From positions 1-53,678 of the forward strand of contig NZ_JADEWG010000037.1 of the NCBI RefSeq assembly GCF_015207735.1: 53,678 nt of DNA. Direction: 5' to 3'. This DNA comes from [Phormidium] sp. LEGE 05292 (lineage in GTDB: Bacteria; Cyanobacteriota; Cyanobacteriia; Cyanobacteriales; Aerosakkonemataceae). Position 1 is the stretch's first letter, and each line of letters opens with the position of its first letter. A program made the translations under genes and the position numbers. Under the pieces are notes generated by a model, which was not told where the DNA came from, ran no database searches, and was given only the letters and a program-made list of their open reading frames with translations. Below, piece by piece: positions 26,001 through 34,495 of the stretch.

Positions 26001-29000
26001 TTTAAGTGCGATCGATACTTTTGGTGAAGCGGGTAGAGGAAATATTTTACTTACCGGGAATGAGATTAATTTCGGTGACTCAGTTAGAGGTGGTGTAGTT
26101 ACTTTAGAACCTTCTCCCACAACAGAAGCAATTAGAATTGCTGGCGATGAAATTGATAATACCGATGTTTTAGATATCTCGCCAAATGACTTAAATAAAT
26201 TAGTTGATATTGACCAATTAATTATTGGTAGTACTCAAGGTAGTGGCGATATTACTGTTGATGCCGCAGGTGCTACATTCAATAATTCAGTAACAATTCA
26301 ATCAGGTACAGGTAATATTAAAGCTAATGGTGAATTAGCTGCATTTAACAAAGGTAAAATTACATTAATCACAGGTGGCAATATTAGCACTAAAAATATT
26401 ACTGCTACTGGGGAAATTAAAATTACTAGTACAGGTGGCAACATTGATACTAGCGGCGGAAAATTAGACACTTCAAATGAAGGTGAAACAGGCTCTATTT
26501 TCCTGAATGCAACAGGTAATATTACTACAGGAGATATCATTACCACTAACGTTGGTAGCGGCAATTCTGGAGATGTGAGTTTAATTAGTAGTGGTGGCAC
26601 AATTAATACTACAGGCGGAAAAATTGACACTACTACTACTGGAAATGCTGGAGGAGCAGTGCTTCTTAATTCCCCTGTTAATATCATTTCCGGTGACATT
26701 GTAACTAAGGGAGTGACTGCTGGAGGAAATGTAAATTTCAATGGTAAAGTTACCTTAAATAAAGATGTAAAAATTGATACTGGCGCAGGTGTTTCTGGTG
26801 ATATTAACTTTACTGGTAAAGTTGATGGTACGCAACAATTAAGCCTAGAAGCTGGTACAGGTACGATTAGATTTAATGCTATTGTGGGAGATATAATTCC
26901 ATTAGGAAAACTCGATATTGCTAGTGCTGGAAATATTGAATTATCTGGTAGCATTACTACTAATAATAGCGATATTAACTTTAATGCTCCGGTAACAGTA
27001 TTAGGAACATCAATTTTAAACGCTGGTACTGCGACAATTAATATTAATAAGCAATTGGTTGCTGGTAGTAATCAACTCACTTTTACCGCCGATAAAATTA
27101 ATTTTAATGGAGGAGCAGCTTCGGTTAGTGGTACCAATAAATTAATTCTACAACCTGCAACTTCCAACTTAGATATTAATATTGGTGGTAGCAGTCAATC
27201 AACCATTACATCTGCGTTAGATTTGACATTCTCTGATATTAACGCTTTAACAAATGGTTTTAGTTCTATAGTTATAGGTCGAGATAATAGTAGTGGCACA
27301 ATAAATATAATTGGTAATGTTACCTTTAATGACCCGGTAATTTTGCAATCTCCAGTAGGCACAGGTAATATAAAAAACACAGGTTTTAGTATTACTGGAA
27401 CAGATGATACTAGTGTTACTTTACTAGCGAATTTAGATATTAATACTGGTAATGTTATTGCACCCAAAGGAATTACTATTACTAGCAGTAATGGAGCAAT
27501 TAACACTCAGTTAGGCACTTTAGATGCTACGTCTATTACTGGAAATGGAAGTGCAATTACACTCAACGCAAAAAGTAACATTATTACTAAAGATATTCTT
27601 TCTAAAACAAGTGCTTCTGCTAAAGGCGGCAATATTTCTATTACCAGTAATGCTGGATTCATTGACACTTCATCGGGAATTTTAGACGCTGCTTCTGCAA
27701 GTGGTATTGCTGGTGATGTTAGCTTAAGCGCACCGAATGGAGTCACAGTTGGTGCAATTAATGCTAATGGTTTATCAGGAACGGGAAATATTAGTTTAAC
27801 CAGCGATAAAATTAGTTTTACCGGAGCAGCTAATTCTATTAAAGGTAAAGGTAATTTACTGCTTCAACCTTTCACAGCTAGTCAAAATTTAGACATTTCC
27901 ACAGTTAATTTCAATGTCTTTGCAGAAGGTTTTGCTGGGATTACTATTGGTGCAGGAAATGGTAGTGGTGTAATTACTATACCAAATACGATCGCATTTA
28001 GCGACCCAGTAATTATTCAATCTCCTAATGGTCAAATTATCGTCAATGGTGCGATTACTGGAACAGATGATTCCTCTATTACTTTAAGTGGAAAAAGTAA
28101 TTTAAATGCAAATATTACCACTGTCGATCGAGATATTAACCTTAAAGGTAGCGTTATATTAGGCAAAGATGTCACCCTCAGCACAGGTGTAACTGCTGGT
28201 GGTAATATTTCTGTTGATGGCACAATAGATGGTAATCAAAAACTCACTTTAGAAACAGGTACAGGAGATATTAATTTAAATGGTGCAGTGGGAAGTTCAA
28301 CTCCTTTGAATGATTTTGTGATTGATAGTTCTAAAAATGTTACTGCCAAATCAATTACCGCAGCAAGCATCACCCAAAAAGCAGGAACAGGAGTAACAAC
28401 ATTAGGAGATTTAAACACCAATAGCGCCAGTGGAATTAATCTGACAGGTAATAGTTTTGTTTTTAACGGTAAAGTAACAACGACAAACAATGGCGGATTT
28501 ACGATTAGTAATGCCAGTCCAATGACTTTGAATGCGGCAATTTTTAATCTAGATGGAGCATTTAAACAAGTTGGAGAAGGAGCAGTTTCTTTAGCAGGGA
28601 AACTAACAACTACCAACGATGACATCAGTTTCAAAAGTGCTGTTACTCTGATTGGAGACACTAGTTTAGATACTGGTGCAGGAATTGGAGATATTACTTT
28701 TAACAATCCTGTCGATGGCAAAGCTAATTTAACTTTAAATGCTGGAATTGGGAAGATTAATTTAGCTGGTGCAGTTGGAAGTAATCAGCGAATTGGTGAT
28801 TTAGTTATTGACAGCGCCAGCGATGTCAATGCTAATACAATTACCGCAGCAAGCATCACCCAAAAAGCAGGAACAGGAGTAACAACATTAGGAGATTTAA
28901 ACACCAATAGCGCCAGTGGAATTAATTTGACAGGTAATAGCTTTGTTTTTAACGGTAAAGTAACAACGACAAACAATGGCGGATTTACGATTAGTAATGC

Positions 29001-32000
29001 CAGTCCAATGACTTTGAATGCGGCAATTTTTAATCTAGATGGTGCATTTAAACAAGTTGGAGAAGGAGCAGTTTCTTTAGCAGGAAAACTAACAACTACC
29101 AACGATGACATCAGTTTCAAAAGTGCCGTGACTTTGATTGGAGACACTAGTTTAGATACTGGTGCAGGGATTGGAGATATTACTTTTAACAATCCTGTCG
29201 ATGGCAAAGCTAATTTAACTTTAAATGCTGGAATTGGGAAGATTAATTTAGCTGGTGCAGTTGGAAGTAATCAGCGAATTGGTGATTTAGTTATTGACAG
29301 CGCCAGCGATGTCAATGCTAATACAATTACCGCAGCAAGCATCACCCAAAAAGCAGGAACAGGAGTAACAACATTAGGAGATTTAAACACCAATAGCGCC
29401 AGTGGAATTAATTTGACAGGTAATAGCTTTGTTTTCAATGGCAAAGTAACAACGACAAACAATGGCGGATTAACAATTAGTAATGCCAGTCCAATAAATT
29501 TAAATGCGGCAATTTTTAATTTAGATGGTGCATTTAAACAAGTTGGAGAAGGCGCAGTTTCTTTAGCAGGAAAACTAACAACTACCAACGATGACATCAG
29601 TTTCAAAAGTGCTGTCACTCTGATTGGAGACACTACTTTAGATACTGGTGTAGGGATTGGAGATATTACTTTTAACAATCCTGTCGATGGCAAAGCTAAT
29701 TTAACTTTAAATGCTGGAATTGGGAAGATTAATTTAGCTGGTGCAGTTGGAAGTAACACGCGAATTGGTGATTTAGTTATTGAAAATGTCAGCGATGTCA
29801 ATGCTAATGCAATTACCGCAGCAAGCATTACTCTAAAATCGGTAACTGGTGTAACTAATTTAGGAGCTTTAGATACTAATAGTCCCCAAGGTATTAACTT
29901 TAATGGTAATATTATTAATTTAAATGCTACAATTACAGCGACTAACAATGGTGGTTTAACTATTAATAATAGTGGCGTTTTGAACTTTAAAGGCGATATT
30001 AATTTAGATGGTGCGTTTAATCAAATAGGTACTGGTGAAGTTTTAGGTTTGGGAAGTATTACTACAACTAATGATGATATCAGATTTAATAGTTTTATAA
30101 CTTTAACGGGAGAGACAAAATTTAATCCTGGTACAGGTGCGATCGCATTCAATTCCGGTTTATTTGCTGGTGCTAACTCTCTCACTTTAAGAGCAGGGGA
30201 AGTGATTTTTGGTGGTAAGGTTACTGGTACTGGTAATTTAATTTTAGAACCAGCAGATCCAAATCAATCAATTGCGATCGCAGATATTATTCCTGGTGCA
30301 TTTAACCTCTCAGCTAGCACTTTAGCTAACTTAGAAAATGGCTTTAATTCCATTATTATTGGACGTATAGATGGAACGGGATTAGTATCAATTAAAGAAG
30401 TGACATTTAATGACCCGATTACAATTCGATCGGGAAGTGGCACAATTAATGTTAATGGTGCTATTCTCGGCAAAGATAATGCTTCTATTACCTTAGATGG
30501 TACACTATTAAATCTAAATGCTAATATTTCCACAGAGAATCAAAATATTACTTTAGGTCGAGCAATTCAGTTAGGTAACGCTCTCACAATTAGCACAGGT
30601 TTAGGAGCAGGTGATATTACTTTCAATGGTTCAGTAGATGGCGCTAAACAGCTAAATTTAGTTGCAGGTAGCGGCAACATTCGCTTTAATGCAGCTGTTG
30701 GCAAAAACTCACCTTTAAGCAAATTAGATATTACTAATGCTAGCAATGTTTTTGTTTCCCAAGGTATCAATACTGTTAGCGACTTGTCTATTAATGCACC
30801 AGTAATTCTTACAGACAACGCTGTTTTTAGTACGGGAAATGGCAGCATAACTTTTGGTAATACAGTAGATAGTGAAGTTGGAAAAGCTAATAATTTAACT
30901 TTATCTGCTGTCACTGGTAATGTTACTTTTAATGGTGCAGTTGGTAGTAAAGGTCAAGAAATTGGCAATATTGTAATTAATAACGCCAAAGATTTAACAG
31001 TCAATTCCACAATTAAAGCGCAACAATTACAGCTTAATGCGGGGACTGGCAATGTTAATTTAAAAGGAAATATTACCACCAATGGAGCCGGAGTGGGATT
31101 AAATACAGCTGGCAATATTCGGACTAGCAATATAACTGCAAAAGGCGGAAATATTTCGGCTAATAGTCAAAATGGTATTGTTGAAACTGGTAATTTAGAT
31201 GCTTCTAATACTGGAATCGGGGGAACTATTACTCTGATTTCACCAAAAGCTATAACTACCGGGAATTTAACCGCGACAGGAGTAGAAAAAGGCGGTACAG
31301 TAATTGTTAAATCTGGCGATCGCATTACCACAGCTAACATCGATGTTAGTGCTACGATCGGTGATGGTGGAACAGTATTTATCGATCCTCCAAATGATGT
31401 GCAAATCGGGTTTATTAATGCTCAAGGAGGAAGTCAAGGAACTGGTGGTAAAGTTGACATCACAACAGATAGGTTATTCCGTTCAACCGCGACTTTTATT
31501 GATAACAAAGGTGTAAGTAGTAGTATTTCTACTACTGGCGGAATCGGAAATGGTTCGATTATTATTCGTCATGGTGGCGGTTCTTTAAAAACACCTTTTG
31601 TAGTAGGAAATGCTAGCAAAAATGGCACTGCGGGATCTTTAACAACGGGAGCAGATACTATTATTCCTGTTCAAAGTTTTATAGGTTCTTATACTTTAGG
31701 AAACATCCAAATTATTACTAAGGATTTCCCTGTTAATCCCATAATCAATGAAATTGCACAAATAATTCAACAACAGCAAGATATTTCTAATATACCTGGA
31801 ATTCCTATCACTCAAGTTCCCCCAGTTCCGATTGATTCCATATTGGGAGTAACAGAAGAAAACTTTTCTCAAGAATTTGCAGCTTATTTAGGTTTAACAG
31901 TTAATAATAACATTAAAAGTCTGGAAGAAATTAGGAATCAATTGCGACGAAACGAACAAGAAACTGGTGTGCGATCGGCAATTTTTTATATAATTTTTAG

Positions 32001-33144
32001 TCGAGGAAAACAGGGAGAAGAAGCACTTGTAACCTGTCCTCCTGATCCTGGTACTAGAGTGCAAAATAATGAATTACAAACCGAAAATTGTCAAGCAAAA
32101 GATAGTGATCGCGTCGAACTATTCCTAATCACACCAGAAGGCGAACCAATACGTTTTCCCATTTCCAATGTAACCAAAGAACAAATAATTGCCTTGGCTA
32201 GACAATTGCAAATGGAAGTAACCGATCGCTCAAAATTGAATACCACCAGTTACTTAGCTCCCGCACAAGAACTCTATAAAATATTGATAGCTCCTGTTGA
32301 AGGTAAATTACAGGAACGGAAAATTAACAACTTAATTTTTATTCCCGATGCAGGCTTAAGATCGTTACCATTAGCAGCTTTACATGATGGTAAAGGATTT
32401 ATTGTCGAACGTTACAGTGTTTCCTTAATGCCAAGTTTTAGCTTAACTAATCCCCAGTTTTATAACTTAAAAAACTCTACAGTATTAGCAATGGGAGCCT
32501 CAACATTTCAAGAACAAGCTCCCTTACCAGCAGTACCAATAGAACTATCTACTATTGCTAATCAACTCTGGTCAGGAAAAATTTCCTTAAACGAAGCTTT
32601 TACCGTAAATAATCTCAACACTCAACGCAATAGTGGTAAATTTGAAATTGTCCACCTAGCTACCCACGCCGAATTTAGACCAGGAACTCCCAGCAATTCT
32701 TACATTCAATTTTGGGATGAAAAATTAGGATTAGATCAAGTAAGAAACGTGAAATGGAACGATCCTCCTGTGCAACTATTAGTATTAAGTGCTTGTCGCA
32801 CAGCATTAGGTGATAAACAAGTAGAATTAGGTTTTGCAGGTATAGCAATTCAAGCCGGAGTACAATCAGCTTTAGCAAGTTTGTGGTACGTATCCGACCA
32901 AGGTACCTTAGCATTAATGACCGAATTTTATGAACAACTAAAAACCGCTCCTATTCGCGCCGAAGCACTCAGACGCGCTCAAGTAGCAATGATTCAGGGA
33001 GAAGTAGTAGTAAATAATAACGAACTAGAAGGCATAGGACAAACAGGAATTTCCTTACCCCCCGAACTGAGACAATTAGGGAAAGTTAACTTCTCACACC
33101 CCTATTATTGGTCAGGCTTTACTTTGATTGGCAACCCTTGGTAA
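23074..33144 (+). CDS. Giant fusion: family 2 glycosyltransferase + TPS haemagglutinin passenger + CHAT protease
   Basis: One uninterrupted 3,356-residue frame. Residues 1 to about 250 are a GT-A family 2 glycosyltransferase (SLVIITYNREHYLSAAIESV, DDGSTDNS from 39, metal-binding DSDD from 90). Residues about 270-294 are a signal peptide (basic KKHK, hydrophobic core, cleavage at AFA-Q). From about 297 a filamentous-haemagglutinin/TPS secretion domain follows, with NPSGVVFGG from 384. Then comes a beta-helix-like Gly/Asn/Thr-rich passenger to about 2900, with three near-identical 162-residue repeats (1761-2246) and a diverged fourth. Residues about 2960-3356 are a CHAT caspase-like domain with His3198 (HLATHAEF) and Cys3241 (LSACRTALG). 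No ATG or GTG start lies between the glycosyltransferase and the signal peptide, so the fusion is real in this sequence. The outer-membrane TpsB partner is not in the window. Passenger export followed by proteolysis is inferred. Confidence 0.88.
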   Translation: MSATISLVIITYNREHYLSAAIESVLAQTKHDFELLIWDDGSTDNSVEIAQNYAKNDRRIRVIAGKHQGETLSRKAAISQTTGEYLGWVDSDDLLAPTALEETASVLDFYPAVGLVYTDYFDISARGEIIGYGERCRIPYSPEGLLLDFMTFHFRLFRRSVFEQVGGIDESVKYAPDYDLCLKISEVTQIRHINKPLYYYRNHSESITQRQQLQVIRASQKIITQALERRGLSDRISLNVQLEEINGQIQSKFYLINEPNPEKPYPKTEKKHKILTCAFFLSSLTLFNINPAFAQSIVPAKDGTNTIVNPQGNRFDITGGQRSRDGANLFHSFTKFGLDNLQIANFLSQPNIRNILARVNGGEISYINGLIQVTGGNSNLFLMNPSGVVFGGNARLNVPAAFTATTANGIGFGNNWFNATGNNNYPALIGNPNAFAFTMPQPGAIINSGDLAVGLSQDLNLLAGTVINTGTLTAPQGNITVTAVPGNSLVRLSQPGFLLSLEIQPIGNSVTQPNDFNLPIASLPQMLTGGNGGNATGVTVNPDGSVELTGSGIRIPTAGNTAIASGKIDASGETGGNINILGDKIGVINANINASGTKDGGNVRIGGDYKGQGNLPNASRVLISNDTIINVDSSTSGNGGKVIVWSDKATAFNGKISAKGGNNSGDGGFVEISSADVLIFNGDVNTSAPNGKTGTLLLDPSSLNIVDTIGGGNQDSNLISDNQILAGDPDITNFQGTNTVSWAAIASLGGGANVVLEATGDITIGNVTGLTSGVTTNNLVDLKLDTGSLRITSTNGSVNFQDVSDEIRTQGGAITVQALGGKLTGGSFNTTGTTGSNTGNVNLEAKAELEISRVTTGGGDINITSGGVMNFNELINSSSSTKNGGNITIKSGNDINLRVVDSSSANGKGGNINVTANKNVLLNNEVKSSGTNGGGDISIISTGGAISSGAGYGNILAQGGSGVGGNVSLKAVTKIDLSAIDTFGEAGRGNILLTGNEINFGDSVRGGVVTLEPSPTTEAIRIAGDEIDNTDVLDISPNDLNKLVDIDQLIIGSTQGSGDITVDAAGATFNNSVTIQSGTGNIKANGELAAFNKGKITLITGGNISTKNITATGEIKITSTGGNIDTSGGKLDTSNEGETGSIFLNATGNITTGDIITTNVGSGNSGDVSLISSGGTINTTGGKIDTTTTGNAGGAVLLNSPVNIISGDIVTKGVTAGGNVNFNGKVTLNKDVKIDTGAGVSGDINFTGKVDGTQQLSLEAGTGTIRFNAIVGDIIPLGKLDIASAGNIELSGSITTNNSDINFNAPVTVLGTSILNAGTATININKQLVAGSNQLTFTADKINFNGGAASVSGTNKLILQPATSNLDINIGGSSQSTITSALDLTFSDINALTNGFSSIVIGRDNSSGTINIIGNVTFNDPVILQSPVGTGNIKNTGFSITGTDDTSVTLLANLDINTGNVIAPKGITITSSNGAINTQLGTLDATSITGNGSAITLNAKSNIITKDILSKTSASAKGGNISITSNAGFIDTSSGILDAASASGIAGDVSLSAPNGVTVGAINANGLSGTGNISLTSDKISFTGAANSIKGKGNLLLQPFTASQNLDISTVNFNVFAEGFAGITIGAGNGSGVITIPNTIAFSDPVIIQSPNGQIIVNGAITGTDDSSITLSGKSNLNANITTVDRDINLKGSVILGKDVTLSTGVTAGGNISVDGTIDGNQKLTLETGTGDINLNGAVGSSTPLNDFVIDSSKNVTAKSITAASITQKAGTGVTTLGDLNTNSASGINLTGNSFVFNGKVTTTNNGGFTISNASPMTLNAAIFNLDGAFKQVGEGAVSLAGKLTTTNDDISFKSAVTLIGDTSLDTGAGIGDITFNNPVDGKANLTLNAGIGKINLAGAVGSNQRIGDLVIDSASDVNANTITAASITQKAGTGVTTLGDLNTNSASGINLTGNSFVFNGKVTTTNNGGFTISNASPMTLNAAIFNLDGAFKQVGEGAVSLAGKLTTTNDDISFKSAVTLIGDTSLDTGAGIGDITFNNPVDGKANLTLNAGIGKINLAGAVGSNQRIGDLVIDSASDVNANTITAASITQKAGTGVTTLGDLNTNSASGINLTGNSFVFNGKVTTTNNGGLTISNASPINLNAAIFNLDGAFKQVGEGAVSLAGKLTTTNDDISFKSAVTLIGDTTLDTGVGIGDITFNNPVDGKANLTLNAGIGKINLAGAVGSNTRIGDLVIENVSDVNANAITAASITLKSVTGVTNLGALDTNSPQGINFNGNIINLNATITATNNGGLTINNSGVLNFKGDINLDGAFNQIGTGEVLGLGSITTTNDDIRFNSFITLTGETKFNPGTGAIAFNSGLFAGANSLTLRAGEVIFGGKVTGTGNLILEPADPNQSIAIADIIPGAFNLSASTLANLENGFNSIIIGRIDGTGLVSIKEVTFNDPITIRSGSGTINVNGAILGKDNASITLDGTLLNLNANISTENQNITLGRAIQLGNALTISTGLGAGDITFNGSVDGAKQLNLVAGSGNIRFNAAVGKNSPLSKLDITNASNVFVSQGINTVSDLSINAPVILTDNAVFSTGNGSITFGNTVDSEVGKANNLTLSAVTGNVTFNGAVGSKGQEIGNIVINNAKDLTVNSTIKAQQLQLNAGTGNVNLKGNITTNGAGVGLNTAGNIRTSNITAKGGNISANSQNGIVETGNLDASNTGIGGTITLISPKAITTGNLTATGVEKGGTVIVKSGDRITTANIDVSATIGDGGTVFIDPPNDVQIGFINAQGGSQGTGGKVDITTDRLFRSTATFIDNKGVSSSISTTGGIGNGSIIIRHGGGSLKTPFVVGNASKNGTAGSLTTGADTIIPVQSFIGSYTLGNIQIITKDFPVNPIINEIAQIIQQQQDISNIPGIPITQVPPVPIDSILGVTEENFSQEFAAYLGLTVNNNIKSLEEIRNQLRRNEQETGVRSAIFYIIFSRGKQGEEALVTCPPDPGTRVQNNELQTENCQAKDSDRVELFLITPEGEPIRFPISNVTKEQIIALARQLQMEVTDRSKLNTTSYLAPAQELYKILIAPVEGKLQERKINNLIFIPDAGLRSLPLAALHDGKGFIVERYSVSLMPSFSLTNPQFYNLKNSTVLAMGASTFQEQAPLPAVPIELSTIANQLWSGKISLNEAFTVNNLNTQRNSGKFEIVHLATHAEFRPGTPSNSYIQFWDEKLGLDQVRNVKWNDPPVQLLVLSACRTALGDKQVELGFAGIAIQAGVQSALASLWYVSDQGTLALMTEFYEQLKTAPIRAEALRRAQVAMIQGEVVVNNNELEGIGQTGISLPPELRQLGKVNFSHPYYWSGFTLIGNPW
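28354..29811 (+). repeat. Three near-identical 486-bp tandem repeats
   Basis: Inside the giant fusion gene, units begin at 28354, 28840 and 29326, each exactly 486 bp (162 codons), and differ at only a few bases. A fourth, clearly diverged unit starts at 29812. Each unit begins with ITAASITQKAGTGVTTLGDL. The near-identity of DNA, not just protein, shows recent duplication or gene-conversion. Reading frame is kept. Confidence 0.95.
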
Positions 33145-33394
33145 GTCGGCGCAGTATACTGTACAAACATAATTTTTGTCTCTTCCTTTGGGAAGAATTA
33201 CAAAAAAATATGCCTTTTGATTCTCCCCTTATATATGGTTCTTGCATTACCTTGTTAAAAGACCAAATAGCGAAATACGGATAGCTTGTCTACAATCAAG
33301 ACGGATCTGTTTTACTGTTTGAGCAACCTAAAATCGATTCGGTTCACAGCAAATCAAACAAAGTAAGCAGTAGTGCAAGCAATTATAACTAGCC

Positions 33395-34375
33395 GTGAAA
33401 ATACCAAGTAACATCACCACACTCATTGCCGGAATTGTACTGACCCTTGTCAGTCTTTGGTATGGTCAAAATCATAACTTGCTACCAGAAGCAGTGTCAG
33501 AAGAAGCACCTTTGGTAGATGGTTTATTTAATATGATGATGACCGTTGCCACAGGTTTATTTCTGATAGTTCAATGTGTTTTAATTTACAGTTTGTTCAA
33601 ATTTCGGAAACGTCCCAATGACCCAACAGATGGGCCACCAATACATGGTAACGTTCCTTTAGAAATTCTTTGGACAGCCATTCCCGCAGTAATTATTCTC
33701 ATAGTTGGAATCTACAGTTTTGAAGTTTATAACTCAATGGGTGGCTTAGATCCAATGGCGGCTCATGGTACTATGGCGCATCATAGCAAAATGTCAGGAG
33801 CAGCGATCGCAGCCACATTAACCGACGAAACAGACTCACCCACAACCAACAATCAATTAGCATTAGGTGTCGGTGCTTCTCCAGAAGAACAAGGTCAAAA
33901 TCCAGATTTAAACATTAACGTCACTGGGTTGCAATTTGCTTGGATATTTAATTACCCTGATAGTGGTGTCACCGCAGGCGAATTGCACGTTCCTGTAGGT
34001 CGTGAAGTTAAACTCAACATTTCCGCAAATGATGTAATTCACGCCTTTTGGGTACCTCAATTTCGCCTAAAACAAGATGCAATTCCCGGTAGAGAAACTC
34101 AACTACGATTCACTCCCAAAATACCAGGTACTTACCCAGTAATTTGTGCCGAACTCTGTGGTTCTTATCATGGTGCCATGAAAACCCAAGTAATCGTAGA
34201 AACACCAGAAGAGTTTGATACTTGGATGCAATCTCAAATCGCTGCTAACCAAGAAAACTTAAATCAAGCAGTAGCAGTAAATCCCGCAAATATGTCCAAT
34301 TCTGAATTTCTCACTCCCTACGCTCAAGAAATGGGAATTAATTCAGATACTCTACAACAATTACACATTCATTAG
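33395..34375 (+). CDS. ctaC: Cytochrome c oxidase subunit II
   Basis: Electron-entry subunit of the aa3-type terminal oxidase, 326 residues. It has an N-terminal signal-anchor (LIAGIVLTLVSLWYG), a second span (MMTVATGLFLIVQCVLIYSLFKF), and a periplasmic/lumenal cupredoxin domain. The CuA ligands are complete: His216, then Cys251, Glu253, Cys255, His259 and Met262 in CAELCGSYHGAM. Complete CuA separates it from the alternative oxidase (ARTO) subunit II, which lacks it. A His/Met-rich insertion (MAAHGTMAHHSKM, about residues 124-136) sits between span 2 and the CuA domain. The start is a GTG at 33395. First gene of coxBAC. Confidence 0.95.
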   Translation: MKIPSNITTLIAGIVLTLVSLWYGQNHNLLPEAVSEEAPLVDGLFNMMMTVATGLFLIVQCVLIYSLFKFRKRPNDPTDGPPIHGNVPLEILWTAIPAVIILIVGIYSFEVYNSMGGLDPMAAHGTMAHHSKMSGAAIAATLTDETDSPTTNNQLALGVGASPEEQGQNPDLNINVTGLQFAWIFNYPDSGVTAGELHVPVGREVKLNISANDVIHAFWVPQFRLKQDAIPGRETQLRFTPKIPGTYPVICAELCGSYHGAMKTQVIVETPEEFDTWMQSQIAANQENLNQAVAVNPANMSNSEFLTPYAQEMGINSDTLQQLHIH

Positions 34376-34495
34376 GTAATCGGTAATGGGTAGTGGGTAA
34401 TTGGTAAGAAAATTTTGTTTTTGCTGGCATCAAATCCCAAACACAGAAAAACCAACTACTAACTACCAAATACCAAACACCAACTAGCAATTCTT

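Noticed and set aside
24606-30914. A series of minus-strand frames up to 225 codons under the haemagglutinin gene
   Set aside because: They are mirror frames of the repetitive passenger: Pro/Leu/Ile-rich, repeated with the same 486-bp period, and have no start signals. The plus-strand gene explains them.
23074-33144. Two separate genes (glycosyltransferase and haemagglutinin) with a start before the signal peptide
   Set aside because: No ATG or GTG lies between the glycosyltransferase end and the signal peptide, the only TTG (near 23765) is inside the glycosyltransferase tail, and the frame is continuous. Kept as a possible assembly issue in the findings.
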